The translations under genes were made by a program, and so were the position numbers. The notes under the pieces were generated by a model, which saw only the letters and a program-made list of their open reading frames with translations, was not told the DNA's origin and did no database searches. Of a DNA stretch of 64,000 nucleotides, positions 1 to 8,835 are shown piece by piece. Each line of letters begins with the position of its first letter. Position 1 is the stretch's first letter. The DNA lies in NCBI GenBank assembly GCA_018267275.1, contig JAFDYV010000008.1, positions 143,951 through 207,950 of the forward strand. The letters are read 5' to 3'. This DNA comes from Bacteroidota bacterium. Lineage in GTDB: Bacteria > Bacteroidota > Bacteroidia > Cytophagales > Cyclobacteriaceae.

Positions 1-340
1 CTTCTTCGCCAGAAGAGCAGCCCGCATGCCAGATTTTGAATTGTTTATGGTTGAGCAAAATACCAGGAATGATTTCATCGCGGATGATGCGCCAAAATCC
101 AGGGTCGCGGAACATTTCCGTCACGTTTACCGTCAGTTCGTCCAAAAACTCGTTGATAAACGCGGGTTGTTCGTTGATTTTTTTAAGGAGACTTTCAACA
201 TTCAGATTCTTGAGTTCTAGAATGCGCAACATTCTTCGTTTGAAAGAAGACATGGCGTAGTTGCGGAAATCGTAACCATACTTGGTGTACACCAATTCGG
301 TAATCCGTTTGAGGTCTGCGATGTCAATATCTTGTACCAC
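1..340 (-). CDS. cheR: CheR-type protein-glutamate methyltransferase, partial (C-terminal part outside window)
   Basis: Reading the minus strand from a GTG at 340 gives an open frame of 113 codons that leaves the window at base 1. The N-terminal part is the helical CheR_N-like region (DLKRITELVYTKYGYDFRNY, SSFKRRMLR), followed by TEMFRDPGFW and IWHAGCSSGEE, the glycine-rich SAM-binding motif I typical of CheR. CheR enzymes methylate glutamates of chemoreceptors using S-adenosylmethionine. An in-frame TGA lies shortly upstream, no ATG is available, and a -7 box at 373-380 would put transcription about 28 bases before the GTG, so this start is likely. Whether it serves chemotaxis or is part of a CheB/CheR hybrid kinase cannot be seen here. 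Confidence 0.85.
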   Translation of the reverse strand, partial: MVQDIDIADLKRITELVYTKYGYDFRNYAMSSFKRRMLRILELKNLNVESLLKKINEQPAFINEFLDELTVNVTEMFRDPGFWRIIRDEIIPGILLNHKQFKIWHAGCSSGEE

Positions 341-372
341 TATAAACCAGTTAAGCCAACATCAAAGAAAAG

Positions 373-380
373 CAAAAATA
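373..380 (-). promoter_or_regulatory. Bacteroidota -7 promoter box (TATTTTTG) for cheR
   Basis: On the minus strand TATTTTTG matches TAnnTTTG exactly and lies about 33 bases before the GTG start of the methyltransferase. No clear -33 box was identified. Confidence 0.45.
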
Positions 381-566
381 GCCTTACTCGTAAGGGTTAT
401 TTGGCTTAATGTGGCAGAAATATTACACGGGTTTAAATTCGATAGAAAGAAGTGGGTTGGCAGGACAGTTCGCATGCCCAATTGGTAAAGCAATTATCTG
501 AATCATAAGAACTTAGGGCACCTGCAATGGTGCAAAAGTAAGAGCTAAAATTACCTCAAACGGTAC

Positions 567-1040
567 CTAAACCGCCAAGAGGTTTTCGCCCGAAAAATCA
601 AATGGCAGCAGGCTTCCTATATCCGCGCTCTTGACCCATTCATTTGCCTTGGCCAATTGAATAACCTGGATGGGCGCATGCTGGCGATGCTCAAACTCGA
701 GCATTACCTGGCGGCATGCCCCACATGAGGTGGCGGGCATGAGCTCTTTGTGGTTCCGTTTGTGTGCCACCACTGCCAATTTGGTAATCTTCTTGCCCGG
801 GTGCAGAGAGGCAGCCGTATACAAAGCCACCCGTTCGGCACACATACAAAGTGGGTACGATGCGTTCTCTTGGTTAGCGCCTGTTACTACTGTGCCATCA
901 TCCAGTATCACGGCAGCGCCAACATGAAACTTGGAGTAAGGTGCATAGGCATGGATGGTGGCCTCCTTCGCTTTGTGCACCAGGTACTTCGATTCGTTAT
1001 CGAGCTCTTCTATGTTGTGGAAAACTTCAAAATCTTTCAT
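567..1040 (-). CDS. cdd: Cytidine deaminase
   Basis: A 157-residue homotetrameric-type cytidine deaminase, a zinc enzyme of pyrimidine salvage that converts (deoxy)cytidine to (deoxy)uridine in the cytosol. The catalytic motif CAER is at residues 67-70 (zinc ligand Cys67, proton-shuttle Glu69) and SCGACRQ at 105-111 supplies Cys106 and Cys109. The usual proline before the first cysteine of this second motif is a serine. The frame can be extended upstream to a TTG at 1046, but that codon lies inside a perfect -7 promoter box; the ATG at 1040 is therefore chosen. It is divergent from the saccharopine dehydrogenase gene. Confidence 0.93.
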   Translation of the reverse strand: MKDFEVFHNIEELDNESKYLVHKAKEATIHAYAPYSKFHVGAAVILDDGTVVTGANQENASYPLCMCAERVALYTAASLHPGKKITKLAVVAHKRNHKELMPATSCGACRQVMLEFEHRQHAPIQVIQLAKANEWVKSADIGSLLPFDFSGENLLAV

Positions 1041-1043
1041 ATC

Positions 1044-1051
1044 CAAATATA
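1044..1051 (-). promoter_or_regulatory. Bacteroidota -7 promoter box (TATATTTG) for cdd
   Basis: A perfect TAnnTTTG on the minus strand, ending only 3 bases before the cdd ATG. The predicted transcript starts at or within a base or two of the start codon. Confidence 0.6.
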
Positions 1052-1054
1052 ATC

Positions 1055-1082
1055 ATTTCAGATTGTAGATTTCGGATTTAAG
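1055..1082 (-). repeat. Heptameric repeat tract upstream of cdd
   Basis: Four diverged 7-base units, read on the minus strand as AAATCCG, AAATCTA, CAATCTG and AAAT plus flanks, in unbroken 7-nt phase. It belongs to the same family as the tracts before other genes in this window. Confidence 0.6.
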
Positions 1083-1139
1083 ACGGCCCATTTCGTTCAA
1101 TCAATCAATTTTCTGGCAGCCTTCATACCACCAATTGCC

Positions 1140-1147
1140 TAACTTTG
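1140..1147 (+). promoter_or_regulatory. Bacteroidota -7 promoter box (TAACTTTG)
   Basis: Perfect TAnnTTTG whose last base is five bases before the A of the ATG at 1152, predicting a leaderless mRNA for the saccharopine dehydrogenase gene. Confidence 0.6.
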
Positions 1148-1151
1148 CACT

Positions 1152-2471
1152 ATGCCAAAGATTCTAATATTGGGCGCAGGTCGCTCGTCTTCTTCGCTCA
1201 TTGATTATGTGCTCACTCAGGTTGAGAAATTCGGTTGGGATGTTACGGTGGGGGATTTCTCGCCACAAGCTGCACAAGAGCGCATAGGCAAGCGCAAAGC
1301 CACTGCCATTGCTTTTGATATTCAGCAGACTGAAGCCAGCACAGCAACTATTGCTTCCGCAGATGTGGTAATATCGTTAATCCCGGCACACTTGCATCCC
1401 TTGGTGGCGAAGATATGTTTGGTAGCAGGCAAGCATTTGCTCACTGCCAGCTATGTCTCTGCTGAGATGAAGTCTTTTCATGAAGAGGCAAAAAACAAAG
1501 GTTTGCTTTTTTTGAACGAGTGCGGTTTAGATCCGGGCATCGATCACATGAGTGCCATGCAGGTGATTGATGGCATCAAATCAGAAGGAGGGGTGTTAAC
1601 ATCATTTGAGTCTTTTACGGGCGGCCTCATTGCCCCCGAAACCGACCCCGAGAACCCGTGGAGGTATAAGTTTACCTGGAATCCGCGCAATGTGGTAATG
1701 GCTGGCCAGAGTACTGCCAAGTATTTACAAGATGGCGAGTACAAATTCATTCCCTACCAACAGTTGTTCCAGCGCATCACGCCAGTCACCGTTCCCGGCT
1801 TTGGCGAGTATGAGGGTTATGCCAACCGCGATTCACTCTCTTACCTGAAAACTTACCAATTGCAAGGCATCAAAACCATGCTGCGTGGCACCCTGCGCAA
1901 CAAAGGTTATTGTAGTGCTTGGAATATTTTGGTGCAGCTTGGTTGCTGCGATGACAGTTATCAAATGGAACGCTTGGCGACCATGACCCATCGCCAGTTC
2001 ATGAACTCATTTTTGGATTTGCGCGGAAGTTCTGCTGAGGCAAAAATCGAGATGATGTTTGGATTGCCAGCTAAGAGCGAAGAAATGCGAAGGTTGATAT
2101 GGAGCGATTTGTTTTCTGACGAACCGGTAGGGTTGGAAAAAGGCACGCCAGCACAAGTGCTCGAGCACATCCTCAACAAAAAATGGAAACTAAAAACGGG
2201 CGATAAAGACTTTATTGTGATGTGGCACCGCTTCCGGTTTTTGAAGCAGGGCACAGAAAAAGAAATACAAGCGTACCTAACTGCTAAAGGCGATAATGAG
2301 ATCCACACGGCTATGGCCAAAACAGTAGGGCTACCCTTAGGCATTGCTGCCAAGTTGCTTGTGCAGGGAAGAATCAAACAACGTGGCGTGGTGATACCCG
2401 TGAGCAGTGAAATTTACGAGCCAGTACTGAACGAACTAAAGGATTTTGGCATTCGCCTTTTTCATGGGTGA
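1152..2471 (+). CDS. Saccharopine dehydrogenase family protein (saccharopine reductase-like)
   Basis: A 439-residue protein with an N-terminal Rossmann fold (KILILGAGRSSSSLIDYVL, residues 3-21), the LNECGLDPGIDHMSAM motif around 120-135 typical of saccharopine dehydrogenase C-terminal substrate-binding domains, and the GTLRNKGYCSAW segment shared with Lys9-type saccharopine reductases. Family enzymes interconvert saccharopine and aminoadipate semialdehyde in lysine metabolism. Length matches Lys9-like single-domain proteins; there is no fused lysine-ketoglutarate reductase domain. No other lysine gene is adjacent, so direction (degradation or another amino-acid dehydrogenase role) is not resolved. 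ATG start is supported by the promoter box five bases upstream. Confidence 0.85.
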   Translation: MPKILILGAGRSSSSLIDYVLTQVEKFGWDVTVGDFSPQAAQERIGKRKATAIAFDIQQTEASTATIASADVVISLIPAHLHPLVAKICLVAGKHLLTASYVSAEMKSFHEEAKNKGLLFLNECGLDPGIDHMSAMQVIDGIKSEGGVLTSFESFTGGLIAPETDPENPWRYKFTWNPRNVVMAGQSTAKYLQDGEYKFIPYQQLFQRITPVTVPGFGEYEGYANRDSLSYLKTYQLQGIKTMLRGTLRNKGYCSAWNILVQLGCCDDSYQMERLATMTHRQFMNSFLDLRGSSAEAKIEMMFGLPAKSEEMRRLIWSDLFSDEPVGLEKGTPAQVLEHILNKKWKLKTGDKDFIVMWHRFRFLKQGTEKEIQAYLTAKGDNEIHTAMAKTVGLPLGIAAKLLVQGRIKQRGVVIPVSSEIYEPVLNELKDFGIRLFHG

Positions 2472-2504
2472 GGTTTTAACTGGGATATCATTAGGTACAA
2501 AACT

Positions 2505-3404
2505 CTATTGAAAGCACGACTCTAAAAACAATTTGAGCGGTACTGTCACCGTAACTTCGTTTGGTGCGCCAATGGCATCATTAATGCCTTCATGGTCATA
2601 TTGATTTGCAGTAACTTGACTGACCGTAACTCCCACAGACTGCAGTTTTGCTATGAAGTCGTCAGCCAAGCCTATTCTTGGTGCCGAACCTCGCTTGGCA
2701 ACGAAAAATTTGGGGTAGGTGTTATTGACGTTTAACTGCTTGATGGGCGAAGCATTTACCAAGTCAGTCTGATTTGTACCAAACGCATTGATGTAAGTCT
2801 GATTACCAGTGTTCACCTGATCAAGCACATCATATCCTTCGGTATCGATACTTGCTACTCCTTTGATTGTATTCAATGAAATTCCGCGAGCGGGCAAAAA
2901 CAAACTGCTGGTGCCCGTCAGCGAGACGAGATGGGCCCCTGCGCTATGCCCCAAAAGCACGATTTTACCTTTGTCACCTCCGTAGCCTGCAATATTGTCG
3001 TATATCCATTTGATCGCGTCTGCCACGTCTTCATTATGGGTCGGAAACTTTATTCTATTTGGATCTGTGCTAAGGGTTGACGGGCTCAATCTGTAGTTAA
3101 CGCTTACAAACAGATAACCTAACGATGAAAACAGATTGACCTTATTGTCGATGGAATTGGCTTTGTCGCCCACAGCCCAAGCTCCGCCATGAACATAGAC
3201 TACAATTGGCGTGGTGGGCGTTGTCTTTCCGAAATGGTAAAGATCTAAACTAAGTAAATTGGCGTCTGCCCCGGCTACTGTTTTGTATGTAAGCGTTGTT
3301 TTTGTGTATTCCTTTACCTCGGCTGGTTTTTCATCGTCTTTCTTGCATTGCGTAAGGAGTAAAGCTATGCTTGATAAAAAGGCAATAGTTAAATTTCCCT
3401 TCAT
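2505..3404 (-). CDS. Alpha/beta hydrolase, carboxylesterase-like lipoprotein
   Basis: A 299-residue protein. The N terminus is a lipoprotein signal peptide with lipobox LTQC (Cys20), so it should be anchored in the envelope. The HGGAW oxyanion motif is at about 72-76, the nucleophile motif GHSAG has Ser154, and a C-terminal YDHEG segment supplies a candidate catalytic histidine. These are hallmarks of the hormone-sensitive-lipase/BD-FAE-like branch of alpha/beta hydrolases acting on esters. Substrate is unknown. It is convergent with the saccharopine dehydrogenase gene, with 33 bases between stops, and is preceded by about 100 bases of AT-rich spacer. Confidence 0.85.
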   Translation of the reverse strand: MKGNLTIAFLSSIALLLTQCKKDDEKPAEVKEYTKTTLTYKTVAGADANLLSLDLYHFGKTTPTTPIVVYVHGGAWAVGDKANSIDNKVNLFSSLGYLFVSVNYRLSPSTLSTDPNRIKFPTHNEDVADAIKWIYDNIAGYGGDKGKIVLLGHSAGAHLVSLTGTSSLFLPARGISLNTIKGVASIDTEGYDVLDQVNTGNQTYINAFGTNQTDLVNASPIKQLNVNNTYPKFFVAKRGSAPRIGLADDFIAKLQSVGVTVSQVTANQYDHEGINDAIGAPNEVTVTVPLKLFLESCFQ

Positions 3405-3510
3405 AAAATTAAGTTTCTAAGTTAGACTATTATTCAGTCCTTAGGTTTAGAACAATAGAGCAAATTTTAAATAATTAAGTTTGGTAAAGGCTTCGTAGAA
3501 GCGCACATGG

Positions 3511-4458
3511 CTACTTCTTTCCAATCGTTCTTGTCTTCTTGCCCAGCGATTGATCCTCTGCATTCACAAAGCCTACTTTCTTTTTTTTCGAGTTGCGTTC
3601 AAACAGGTGCAGCATGATGCCGTCTTTTAAACCTACTTCCGGCACAAAAATGTCTTTGGCGTTGGCCCACTCCATCACCGTCATGTAGATACTGCTGGCA
3701 GGCAAAATCACATCGGCACGGTCGGGGTTCATCTGTAGCTTGTAAACGCGCTCTTCCAAGGTGTGCTTTTCGATCATCGCCTTTACGGCATACATTTTTT
3801 TCAGTGACATCAATTCGTTGGGCTTTGGCTTCGCCAGTTCGTAAATCTTGCTAATGTTACCACCAGTGCCCACCGCGGTCACTTTGCCCATTTCTTTTTT
3901 CACGTTCTCCTTCACCCACTTTTCCATCTCCGCCCACACAGATGGCAGGTCGTGGTGTTCCAATATCCGCACAGAACCAATTTTGAACGATTTGGTTTTT
4001 AACTTTTTTCCACCGGCATACAAGTTCAACTCTGTGCTACCACCACCCACATCAATGTGTAGATAAGTCTTGGTGCCTAGATAAGACTGAATGGCCTTGT
4101 CGATGAGTTCCGCTTCCTTCTTTCCGTCTATGATTTCAATGGAAATGCCGAGCTCATCTTTTACTTCTTTGGCAATTTGTGCACCGTTTTCAGACTCACG
4201 CATCGCAGAAGTTGCACAAAGCATGTAGTCGTCTACTTCGTAGAGTTCCAGCAACAGCTTAAAAGCGTTCATCAATTTTTTGAACTTAACGGTGCTGGCT
4301 TTGCTAATGCGATTTTCAGTAAACACGTCATGCCCTAAGCGCAAAGGAAACCGAACGTATTCCATCTTCTTAAACAAAACTTGATTGTCGCTTTCGAGTA
4401 CAGACGAAACTTGAAAACGGATGGCGTTGGAACCAATGTCAATGGCGGCTAGCTTCAA
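3511..4458 (-). CDS. ppx: Ppx/GppA-family phosphatase (exopolyphosphatase / pppGpp phosphatase)
   Basis: A 315-residue member of the ASKHA-fold Ppx/GppA family: KLAAIDIGSNAIRFQ at the very N terminus is phosphate-binding loop 1 and YLHIDVGGGSTEL at about 132-144 is loop 2; TAVGTGGNISK follows near 195. Family members degrade polyphosphate or pppGpp. The protein lacks the C-terminal HD-type extension of the roughly 500-residue enzymes, as is usual for short bacterial Ppx2-like proteins. The start is TTG: an in-frame TGA lies just upstream and the conserved loop begins immediately after it, leaving no room for an ATG start. A lysine-rich tail (residues 285-315) may be flexible. Confidence 0.88.
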   Translation of the reverse strand: MKLAAIDIGSNAIRFQVSSVLESDNQVLFKKMEYVRFPLRLGHDVFTENRISKASTVKFKKLMNAFKLLLELYEVDDYMLCATSAMRESENGAQIAKEVKDELGISIEIIDGKKEAELIDKAIQSYLGTKTYLHIDVGGGSTELNLYAGGKKLKTKSFKIGSVRILEHHDLPSVWAEMEKWVKENVKKEMGKVTAVGTGGNISKIYELAKPKPNELMSLKKMYAVKAMIEKHTLEERVYKLQMNPDRADVILPASSIYMTVMEWANAKDIFVPEVGLKDGIMLHLFERNSKKKKVGFVNAEDQSLGKKTRTIGKK

Positions 4459-4467
4459 GCGATGGAA

Positions 4468-4496
4468 ATTTCAGATTGCAAATTAAAGATTGCAAG
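4468..4496 (-). repeat. Heptameric repeat tract upstream of ppx
   Basis: Four 7-base units (plus-strand ATTTCAG, ATTGCAA, ATTAAAG, ATTGCAA) in phase, 9 bases before the TTG start of the Ppx gene; the minus strand reads GCAATCT and TTAATTT-like units. Confidence 0.6.
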
Positions 4497-4541
4497 TGGA
4501 GTTGTTATATGATTATATTTTATTTTTCAAGACTTAATTCG

Positions 4542-4549
4542 TTACTTTG
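4542..4549 (+). promoter_or_regulatory. Probable -7 promoter box (TTACTTTG) of the metH leader
   Basis: One mismatch to TAnnTTTG. Five bases after its last base is 4554, exactly where the P1 helix of the SAM riboswitch begins, so the leader RNA would start with the aptamer. Confidence 0.45.
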
Positions 4550-4553
4550 CAAC

Positions 4554-4667
4554 GCTTATCCAGAAAGACCGAGGGACCGGGCCCGCAGACGTCTTAGCAA
4601 CCTCCTTAACTAGGTGCTAATTCCCCTTCTCGAAAGGCGTTTCAAACGTGTTCGAGAGAAGATGAGC
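4554..4667 (+). promoter_or_regulatory. SAM-I (S-box) riboswitch
   Basis: The sequence carries the conserved S-box core in order: GAGGGA at 4571-4576, a GGGCCC-type P2 segment, TTAGCAACC at about 4594-4602, and AGGTGCTAATTCC at 4612-4624, followed by a P4 hairpin around 4628-4656. The P1 helix pairs GCTTATC (4554-4560) with GATGAGC (4661-4667), with one G-T wobble. Location directly before methionine synthase fits its known role in repressing methionine genes when S-adenosylmethionine is plentiful. The ATG at 4662 of metH falls in the 3' strand of P1, so ligand binding could mask the start codon directly. No terminator hairpin with a T run follows, which favours translational control. Confidence 0.9.
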
Positions 4668-5738
4668 AAGCCAATCGCCAAAGGCTCTTTCTGGATCAAA
4701 AACTTAACAACAGAAAGAGTGAAAATCGAAGACATTTTACGGGAACGAATCATGGTGCTGGACGGTGCCATGGGCACGATGATTCAGCGGCACACATTAG
4801 AAGAAGCCGACTTTCGTGCCGAACGTTTCAAGAACCACCAATCGCCATTGAAAGGCAACAACGATCTACTGTCGATCACGCAGCCGCAAATCATCAAAGA
4901 CATTCATCGTCAATATTTAGCCGCGGGGGCCGACATCATTGAAACCAATACGTTCAGCGGAACTACCATCGCGCAGGCTGACTATCATTTAGAGTCCATC
5001 GCGTATGAACTCAATTATGAGTCAGCCAAGATTGCGAAGGAAGTAGCTGACGAATTCACCAAACGCGAACCCAACAAGCCACGTTTTGTAGCCGGAGCGC
5101 TCGGCCCCACTAATAAAACGGCTTCCTTATCACCCGATGTAAACAACCCCGGCTATCGCGCGGTATCATTTGATGATTTGCGGATTGCTTACAAAGAGCA
5201 GGCAAAAGGACTGGTGGACGGAGGGTCTGATTTGTTGTTGGTAGAAACGATTTTTGATACCCTAAACGCGAAGGCTGCCTTGTTTGCCATTCAGGAATTG
5301 TTTGAAGAGATAGGACGACAACTTCCTGTGATGGTTTCAGGAACAATTACTGATGCAAGCGGTAGAACGTTATCAGGACAAACAACTGAGGCTTTTTTAA
5401 TTTCGGTATCGCATGTACCCTTATTGAGTGTGGGCTTAAACTGTGCGCTTGGTGCAGCTCAACTTCGGCCTTACTTGCAGGTGTTAAATGAACAAGCGCC
5501 ATTTTTTACTAGCGCTTATCCAAACGCAGGTTTGCCCAACGCCTTTGGTCATTACGATCAAACACCTGAAGAGATGGGCCAACAGATGGAGGAGTTTTTG
5601 AAAGAAGGCTTGGTGAACATCGTGGGCGGTTGCTGCGGCACCACGCCTGACCATATCAAGGTAATTGCTGAAGTGGCGAAGAAGTACAAGCCACGTGTGT
5701 CGATCAAAGTTGAAGAAGTCGAGACTGTTCTAAACTAG
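4662..5738 (+). CDS. metH: Methionine synthase, N-terminal part: homocysteine S-methyltransferase domain
   Basis: A 358-residue protein equal to the first module of cobalamin-dependent methionine synthase. [11 protein letters not shown] (about 32-42) is the conserved beginning of the barrel; zinc-binding cysteines are seen in GLNCALGA (Cys261) and [10 protein letters not shown] (Cys324-Cys325). It transfers the methyl group from methylcobalamin to homocysteine. The remaining modules are in the next gene, in the same frame after a TAG stop and one codon. An in-frame GTG at 4614 would start inside the riboswitch aptamer and is rejected; the ATG at 4662 is chosen, with GTG 4719 as an alternative that would begin just before the conserved [13 protein letters not shown] segment. 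Confidence 0.92.
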   Translation: MSKPIAKGSFWIKNLTTERVKIEDILRERIMVLDGAMGTMIQRHTLEEADFRAERFKNHQSPLKGNNDLLSITQPQIIKDIHRQYLAAGADIIETNTFSGTTIAQADYHLESIAYELNYESAKIAKEVADEFTKREPNKPRFVAGALGPTNKTASLSPDVNNPGYRAVSFDDLRIAYKEQAKGLVDGGSDLLLVETIFDTLNAKAALFAIQELFEEIGRQLPVMVSGTITDASGRTLSGQTTEAFLISVSHVPLLSVGLNCALGAAQLRPYLQVLNEQAPFFTSAYPNAGLPNAFGHYDQTPEEMGQQMEEFLKEGLVNIVGGCCGTTPDHIKVIAEVAKKYKPRVSIKVEEVETVLN

Positions 5739-5741
5739 TTT

Positions 5742-8414
5742 ATGAGTTTGAAATTGAGCGGCCTGGAGGCTGTAGTTATTACGCCACAATCCAACTTCGT
5801 AAATATTGGCGAACGAACCAATGTAACGGGTTCTGCGCGGTTCTTAAAATTGATTAAAGAAGACAAATACGATGAGGCGTTAGAGGTTGCCCTTGACCAA
5901 GTGCGCGGTGGTGCCCAAGTAATTGACGTAAACATGGACGAAGGCATGCTCGATGCCAAAGCTGCCATGGTCAAGTTTTTAAACTTGATGGCGGCCGAGC
6001 CCGAAATAGCCCGCATCCCTGTGATGATCGATTCATCTAAATGGGAGGTGATTGAGGCGGGTTTGAAATGCCTGCAAGGAAAAGGCATTGTGAACTCCAT
6101 CAGCTTGAAGGGAGGAGAAGAAGAGTTTATCAAACAAGCCAAACTTGTTAAACGTTATGGTGCTGCCACTGTGGTTATGGCGTTTGACGAGCAGGGTCAG
6201 GCCGATACTTATGAGCGAAGGATTTCTATTTGCGAACGTGCGTATCGAATATTGGTCGAGCAAGTAAAATTCCCCGCTCAAGATATCATTTTTGACCCGA
6301 ACATATTTCCAGTCGCTACCGGTATTGAAGAGCATAAGAATTATGCAGTTGATTTTTTCCGTGCAGCAAAATGGATTCGCGAGAACTTGCCTGGTGCGCA
6401 TGTGAGTGGCGGAGTGAGCAACGTTTCGTTTAGCTTCCGCGGAAATCAAAGTGTGCGTGAGGCCATGCACTCGGCTTTTTTATACCATGCTATAAAAAAC
6501 GGTATGGACATGGGCATCGTGAACCCTACCATGCTGGAAGTTTATGACGAAATACCAAAAGACCTTTTGGAACGCGTGGAAGATGTTTTGTTGAATAGGA
6601 GGGACGATGCCACCGAGCGCTTATTAGAGTTTGCCGAAACCGTAAAAGGCGCTGGAAAGAAAAAAGAAGTGGATGATGCTTGGCGACAAGGAACTGTTGA
6701 GGATCGGTTAACTCACTCACTCGTAAAAGGAATTATTGACTTTATTGATGCCGATACTGAAGAGGCCAGACAAAAATATGGCCGACCGCTGCATGTGATT
6801 GAAGGGCCGTTGATGGTCGGAATGAATGTGGTGGGAGATTTGTTTGGTGCGGGCAAAATGTTTTTACCGCAAGTGGTGAAGAGTGCCCGCGTGATGAAAA
6901 AGTCAGTGGCATATCTCACCCCATTCCTCGAAGAAGAGAAGAGAAAAAGTGGAGAAGTTAGCCAGCCAGCCGCCAAAATATTGATGGCAACTGTGAAAGG
7001 CGATGTGCATGACATCGGTAAGAACATTGTGGGTGTGGTGTTGGCTTGTAATAATTACGAGGTGGTGGACATGGGCGTAATGGTGCCAACAGAAAAAATC
7101 ATTCAAAAGGCAAAAGAAGAAAAGGTTGATATCATTGGTTTAAGTGGTTTGATTACTCCTTCGCTAGATGAAATGGTACACGTGGCGAAGGAAATGCAGC
7201 ACGAAAAAATGGAATTGCCGTTGTTGATTGGAGGTGCAACCACTTCGCGACTTCATACCGCGGTAAAGATTGATCCAGTTTATGACGGGCCGGTGGTGCA
7301 CGTACTGGATGCCAGCCGGTCGGTGCCGGTGGCGAGTGAATTGATCAATCCAAAATCTCGTGGTGCTTTTAAGGCCCGAATCAAACAAGAGTATGTTGAC
7401 TTGCGCAAAGATCACGAGGGGAAGCAGCAGTTAAAGAATTATATTTCAATTGCTGAAGCACGAAAAAACAAAGTAAATATTGATTGGACAGCTAGCAATA
7501 TTACAAAGCCTACTTTCGTGGGAAGGCGTACGTTGCTCAACTATCCATTAGAAGAAATTGCTCAGTATATCGACTGGACTCCGTTCTTTCAAACCTGGAT
7601 GTTGTACGGCCGATACCCAGATATTTTCAAAGACGAAAAGGTAGGGGTGGAGGCAAAGAAGTTGTTTGATGATGCGCAAGTGATGTTGCAACGGATTATC
7701 GCTGGGCGTAAGCTGACTGCCAATGCTGTGTTGGCGTTTTATCCGGCCAACAGCACTGAGACGGATGACGTGGTGTTATACCAAAAAGATGAAACCACAG
7801 AATTAAAAACATTGCATTTCCTTCGTCAACAGAATAAAAAAGCAAAGGACTTGCCCAATTTCTGTTTGTCTGACTTTGTGGCTCCACAAAGTACAGGTAA
7901 AAGAGATTATGTGGGCATGTTTGCGGTGACGGCTGGCGTGGGTTTAGAAAAGTTGGTAAACGAATACAAAGCAAAACAAGACGACTACTCTGAGATTATG
8001 GCAAAAGCGCTGGCTGATCGCTTGGCAGAGGCATTTGCAGAGTTGCTCCATGCCAAGGTGAGGAGAGAACTTTGGGGTTATGCCAAAGACGAGAAACTGG
8101 AGAACACTGATTTGATAGAAGAGAAGTATGAGGGCATTCGGCCGGCTCCCGGTTATCCTGCTTGTCCTGACCATACCGAGAAGAAAACCATTTTTGAATT
8201 ATTGGATGCTGAGAAGGAGGCAGGGATCCAGTTGACAGAATCTTTTGCAATGTACCCGGCTGCGGCCGTAAGCGGTTATTATTTTGCCCATGCCGATTCA
8301 AAATATTTTGGATTGGGAAAAATTGAAAAAGACCAAGTAAAGGACTATGCGCAACGCAAGGGGATGAAGTTGGAGGAGATGGAGAGGTGGTTGGCACCGA
8401 ATTTAGCTTACTGA
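5742..8414 (+). CDS. metH: Methionine synthase, C-terminal part: folate, cobalamin and SAM-activation domains
   Basis: An 890-residue protein with the other three MetH modules: pterin-binding barrel from about residue 18 ([14 protein letters not shown]), helical cobalamin cap around 330-395 ([20 protein letters not shown]), B12-binding Rossmann domain with DVHDIGKN (His423 is the predicted lower cobalt ligand), and the reactivation domain near 590-890, including [16 protein letters not shown] which binds S-adenosylmethionine. Together with the preceding gene it makes one complete MetH. It starts four bases after the upstream stop and the break falls in the linker between modules one and two. 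Split metH is known in other Bacteroidota. The stop overlaps the beginning of a heptameric tract. Confidence 0.95.
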   Translation: MSLKLSGLEAVVITPQSNFVNIGERTNVTGSARFLKLIKEDKYDEALEVALDQVRGGAQVIDVNMDEGMLDAKAAMVKFLNLMAAEPEIARIPVMIDSSKWEVIEAGLKCLQGKGIVNSISLKGGEEEFIKQAKLVKRYGAATVVMAFDEQGQADTYERRISICERAYRILVEQVKFPAQDIIFDPNIFPVATGIEEHKNYAVDFFRAAKWIRENLPGAHVSGGVSNVSFSFRGNQSVREAMHSAFLYHAIKNGMDMGIVNPTMLEVYDEIPKDLLERVEDVLLNRRDDATERLLEFAETVKGAGKKKEVDDAWRQGTVEDRLTHSLVKGIIDFIDADTEEARQKYGRPLHVIEGPLMVGMNVVGDLFGAGKMFLPQVVKSARVMKKSVAYLTPFLEEEKRKSGEVSQPAAKILMATVKGDVHDIGKNIVGVVLACNNYEVVDMGVMVPTEKIIQKAKEEKVDIIGLSGLITPSLDEMVHVAKEMQHEKMELPLLIGGATTSRLHTAVKIDPVYDGPVVHVLDASRSVPVASELINPKSRGAFKARIKQEYVDLRKDHEGKQQLKNYISIAEARKNKVNIDWTASNITKPTFVGRRTLLNYPLEEIAQYIDWTPFFQTWMLYGRYPDIFKDEKVGVEAKKLFDDAQVMLQRIIAGRKLTANAVLAFYPANSTETDDVVLYQKDETTELKTLHFLRQQNKKAKDLPNFCLSDFVAPQSTGKRDYVGMFAVTAGVGLEKLVNEYKAKQDDYSEIMAKALADRLAEAFAELLHAKVRRELWGYAKDEKLENTDLIEEKYEGIRPAPGYPACPDHTEKKTIFELLDAEKEAGIQLTESFAMYPAAAVSGYYFAHADSKYFGLGKIEKDQVKDYAQRKGMKLEEMERWLAPNLAY

Positions 8415-8454
8415 AGTGAGAAAGTGTTGAAGTGTGGATGTGTTAACGTGTTTC
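8413..8454 (+). repeat. Heptameric tract; left arm of inverted repeat around the S23 gene
   Basis: Six 7-base units (GAAGTGA, GAAAGTG, TTGAAGT, GTGGATG, TGTTAAC, GTGTTTC) begin inside the metH stop codon. Bases 8424-8446 are nearly the reverse complement of 8837-8860 on the other side of the S23-family gene: an 11-base and an 8-base block match perfectly, separated by two mismatches. Confidence 0.7.
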
Positions 8455-8466
8455 CCATATAGGTCG

Positions 8467-8835
8467 ATGGCAAAGATTGAGAAGTTTGAAGATTTGAAAT
8501 GCTGGCAAGCTGCAAGGGAACTTGCGAAGCTCGTTTATAATGCTTGCGAGAATGGAAAACTGGCAAAAGACTTTGATACAAAAAGCCAATTGAGAAGAGC
8601 GGCATTGTCTACCATGAATAATATTGCGGAAGGTTTTGGTAGGGGCAGCGACAAAGAGTTTATTCGATTCTTAGAAATGTCACAAAGTTCAGCCATGGAA
8701 GTAAAAAGCATGACCTACATTTTGATGGACTTAGCATATCTTGATGAACAATCTGTCACGTTTATAAGCGAAAAGGCAGAAGAAACCAAGAGTATAACAC
8801 TTGGGCTCATTCGTTACTTGCGAAGTAAGAAATAA
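8467..8835 (+). CDS. Four-helix bundle protein of the S23 (23S rRNA intervening-sequence protein) family
   Basis: A 122-residue protein with the family pattern: KFEDLKCWQAARELAKLVY at the N terminus, AALSTMNNIAEGFGRGS in the middle, KEFIRFLEMSQSSAMEVKSM, and a C-terminal helix ending in LIRYLRSKK. The family was first found as the open frame inside intervening sequences of 23S rRNA in spirochaetes and folds as a pentameric four-helix bundle; its function is unknown. Here it stands alone between metH and metF, enclosed by an inverted repeat. The frame extends up to 8434, but the ATG at 8467 gives the usual family N terminus (MAKIEKFEDL). Confidence 0.9.
   Translation: MAKIEKFEDLKCWQAARELAKLVYNACENGKLAKDFDTKSQLRRAALSTMNNIAEGFGRGSDKEFIRFLEMSQSSAMEVKSMTYILMDLAYLDEQSVTFISEKAEETKSITLGLIRYLRSKK

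Noticed and set aside
36..488. Plus-strand open frames in the first 500 bases
   Set aside because: They run antisense to the CheR gene or through its upstream region and show no protein features.
4614..4661. N-terminal extension of metH from a GTG at 4614
   Set aside because: The segment is the conserved SAM-I aptamer core and P4 hairpin; the encoded residues match no MetH start.
7164..8397. Minus-strand open frames opposite metH
   Set aside because: They are shadows of a strongly coding plus-strand gene; translations have no recognisable domain.
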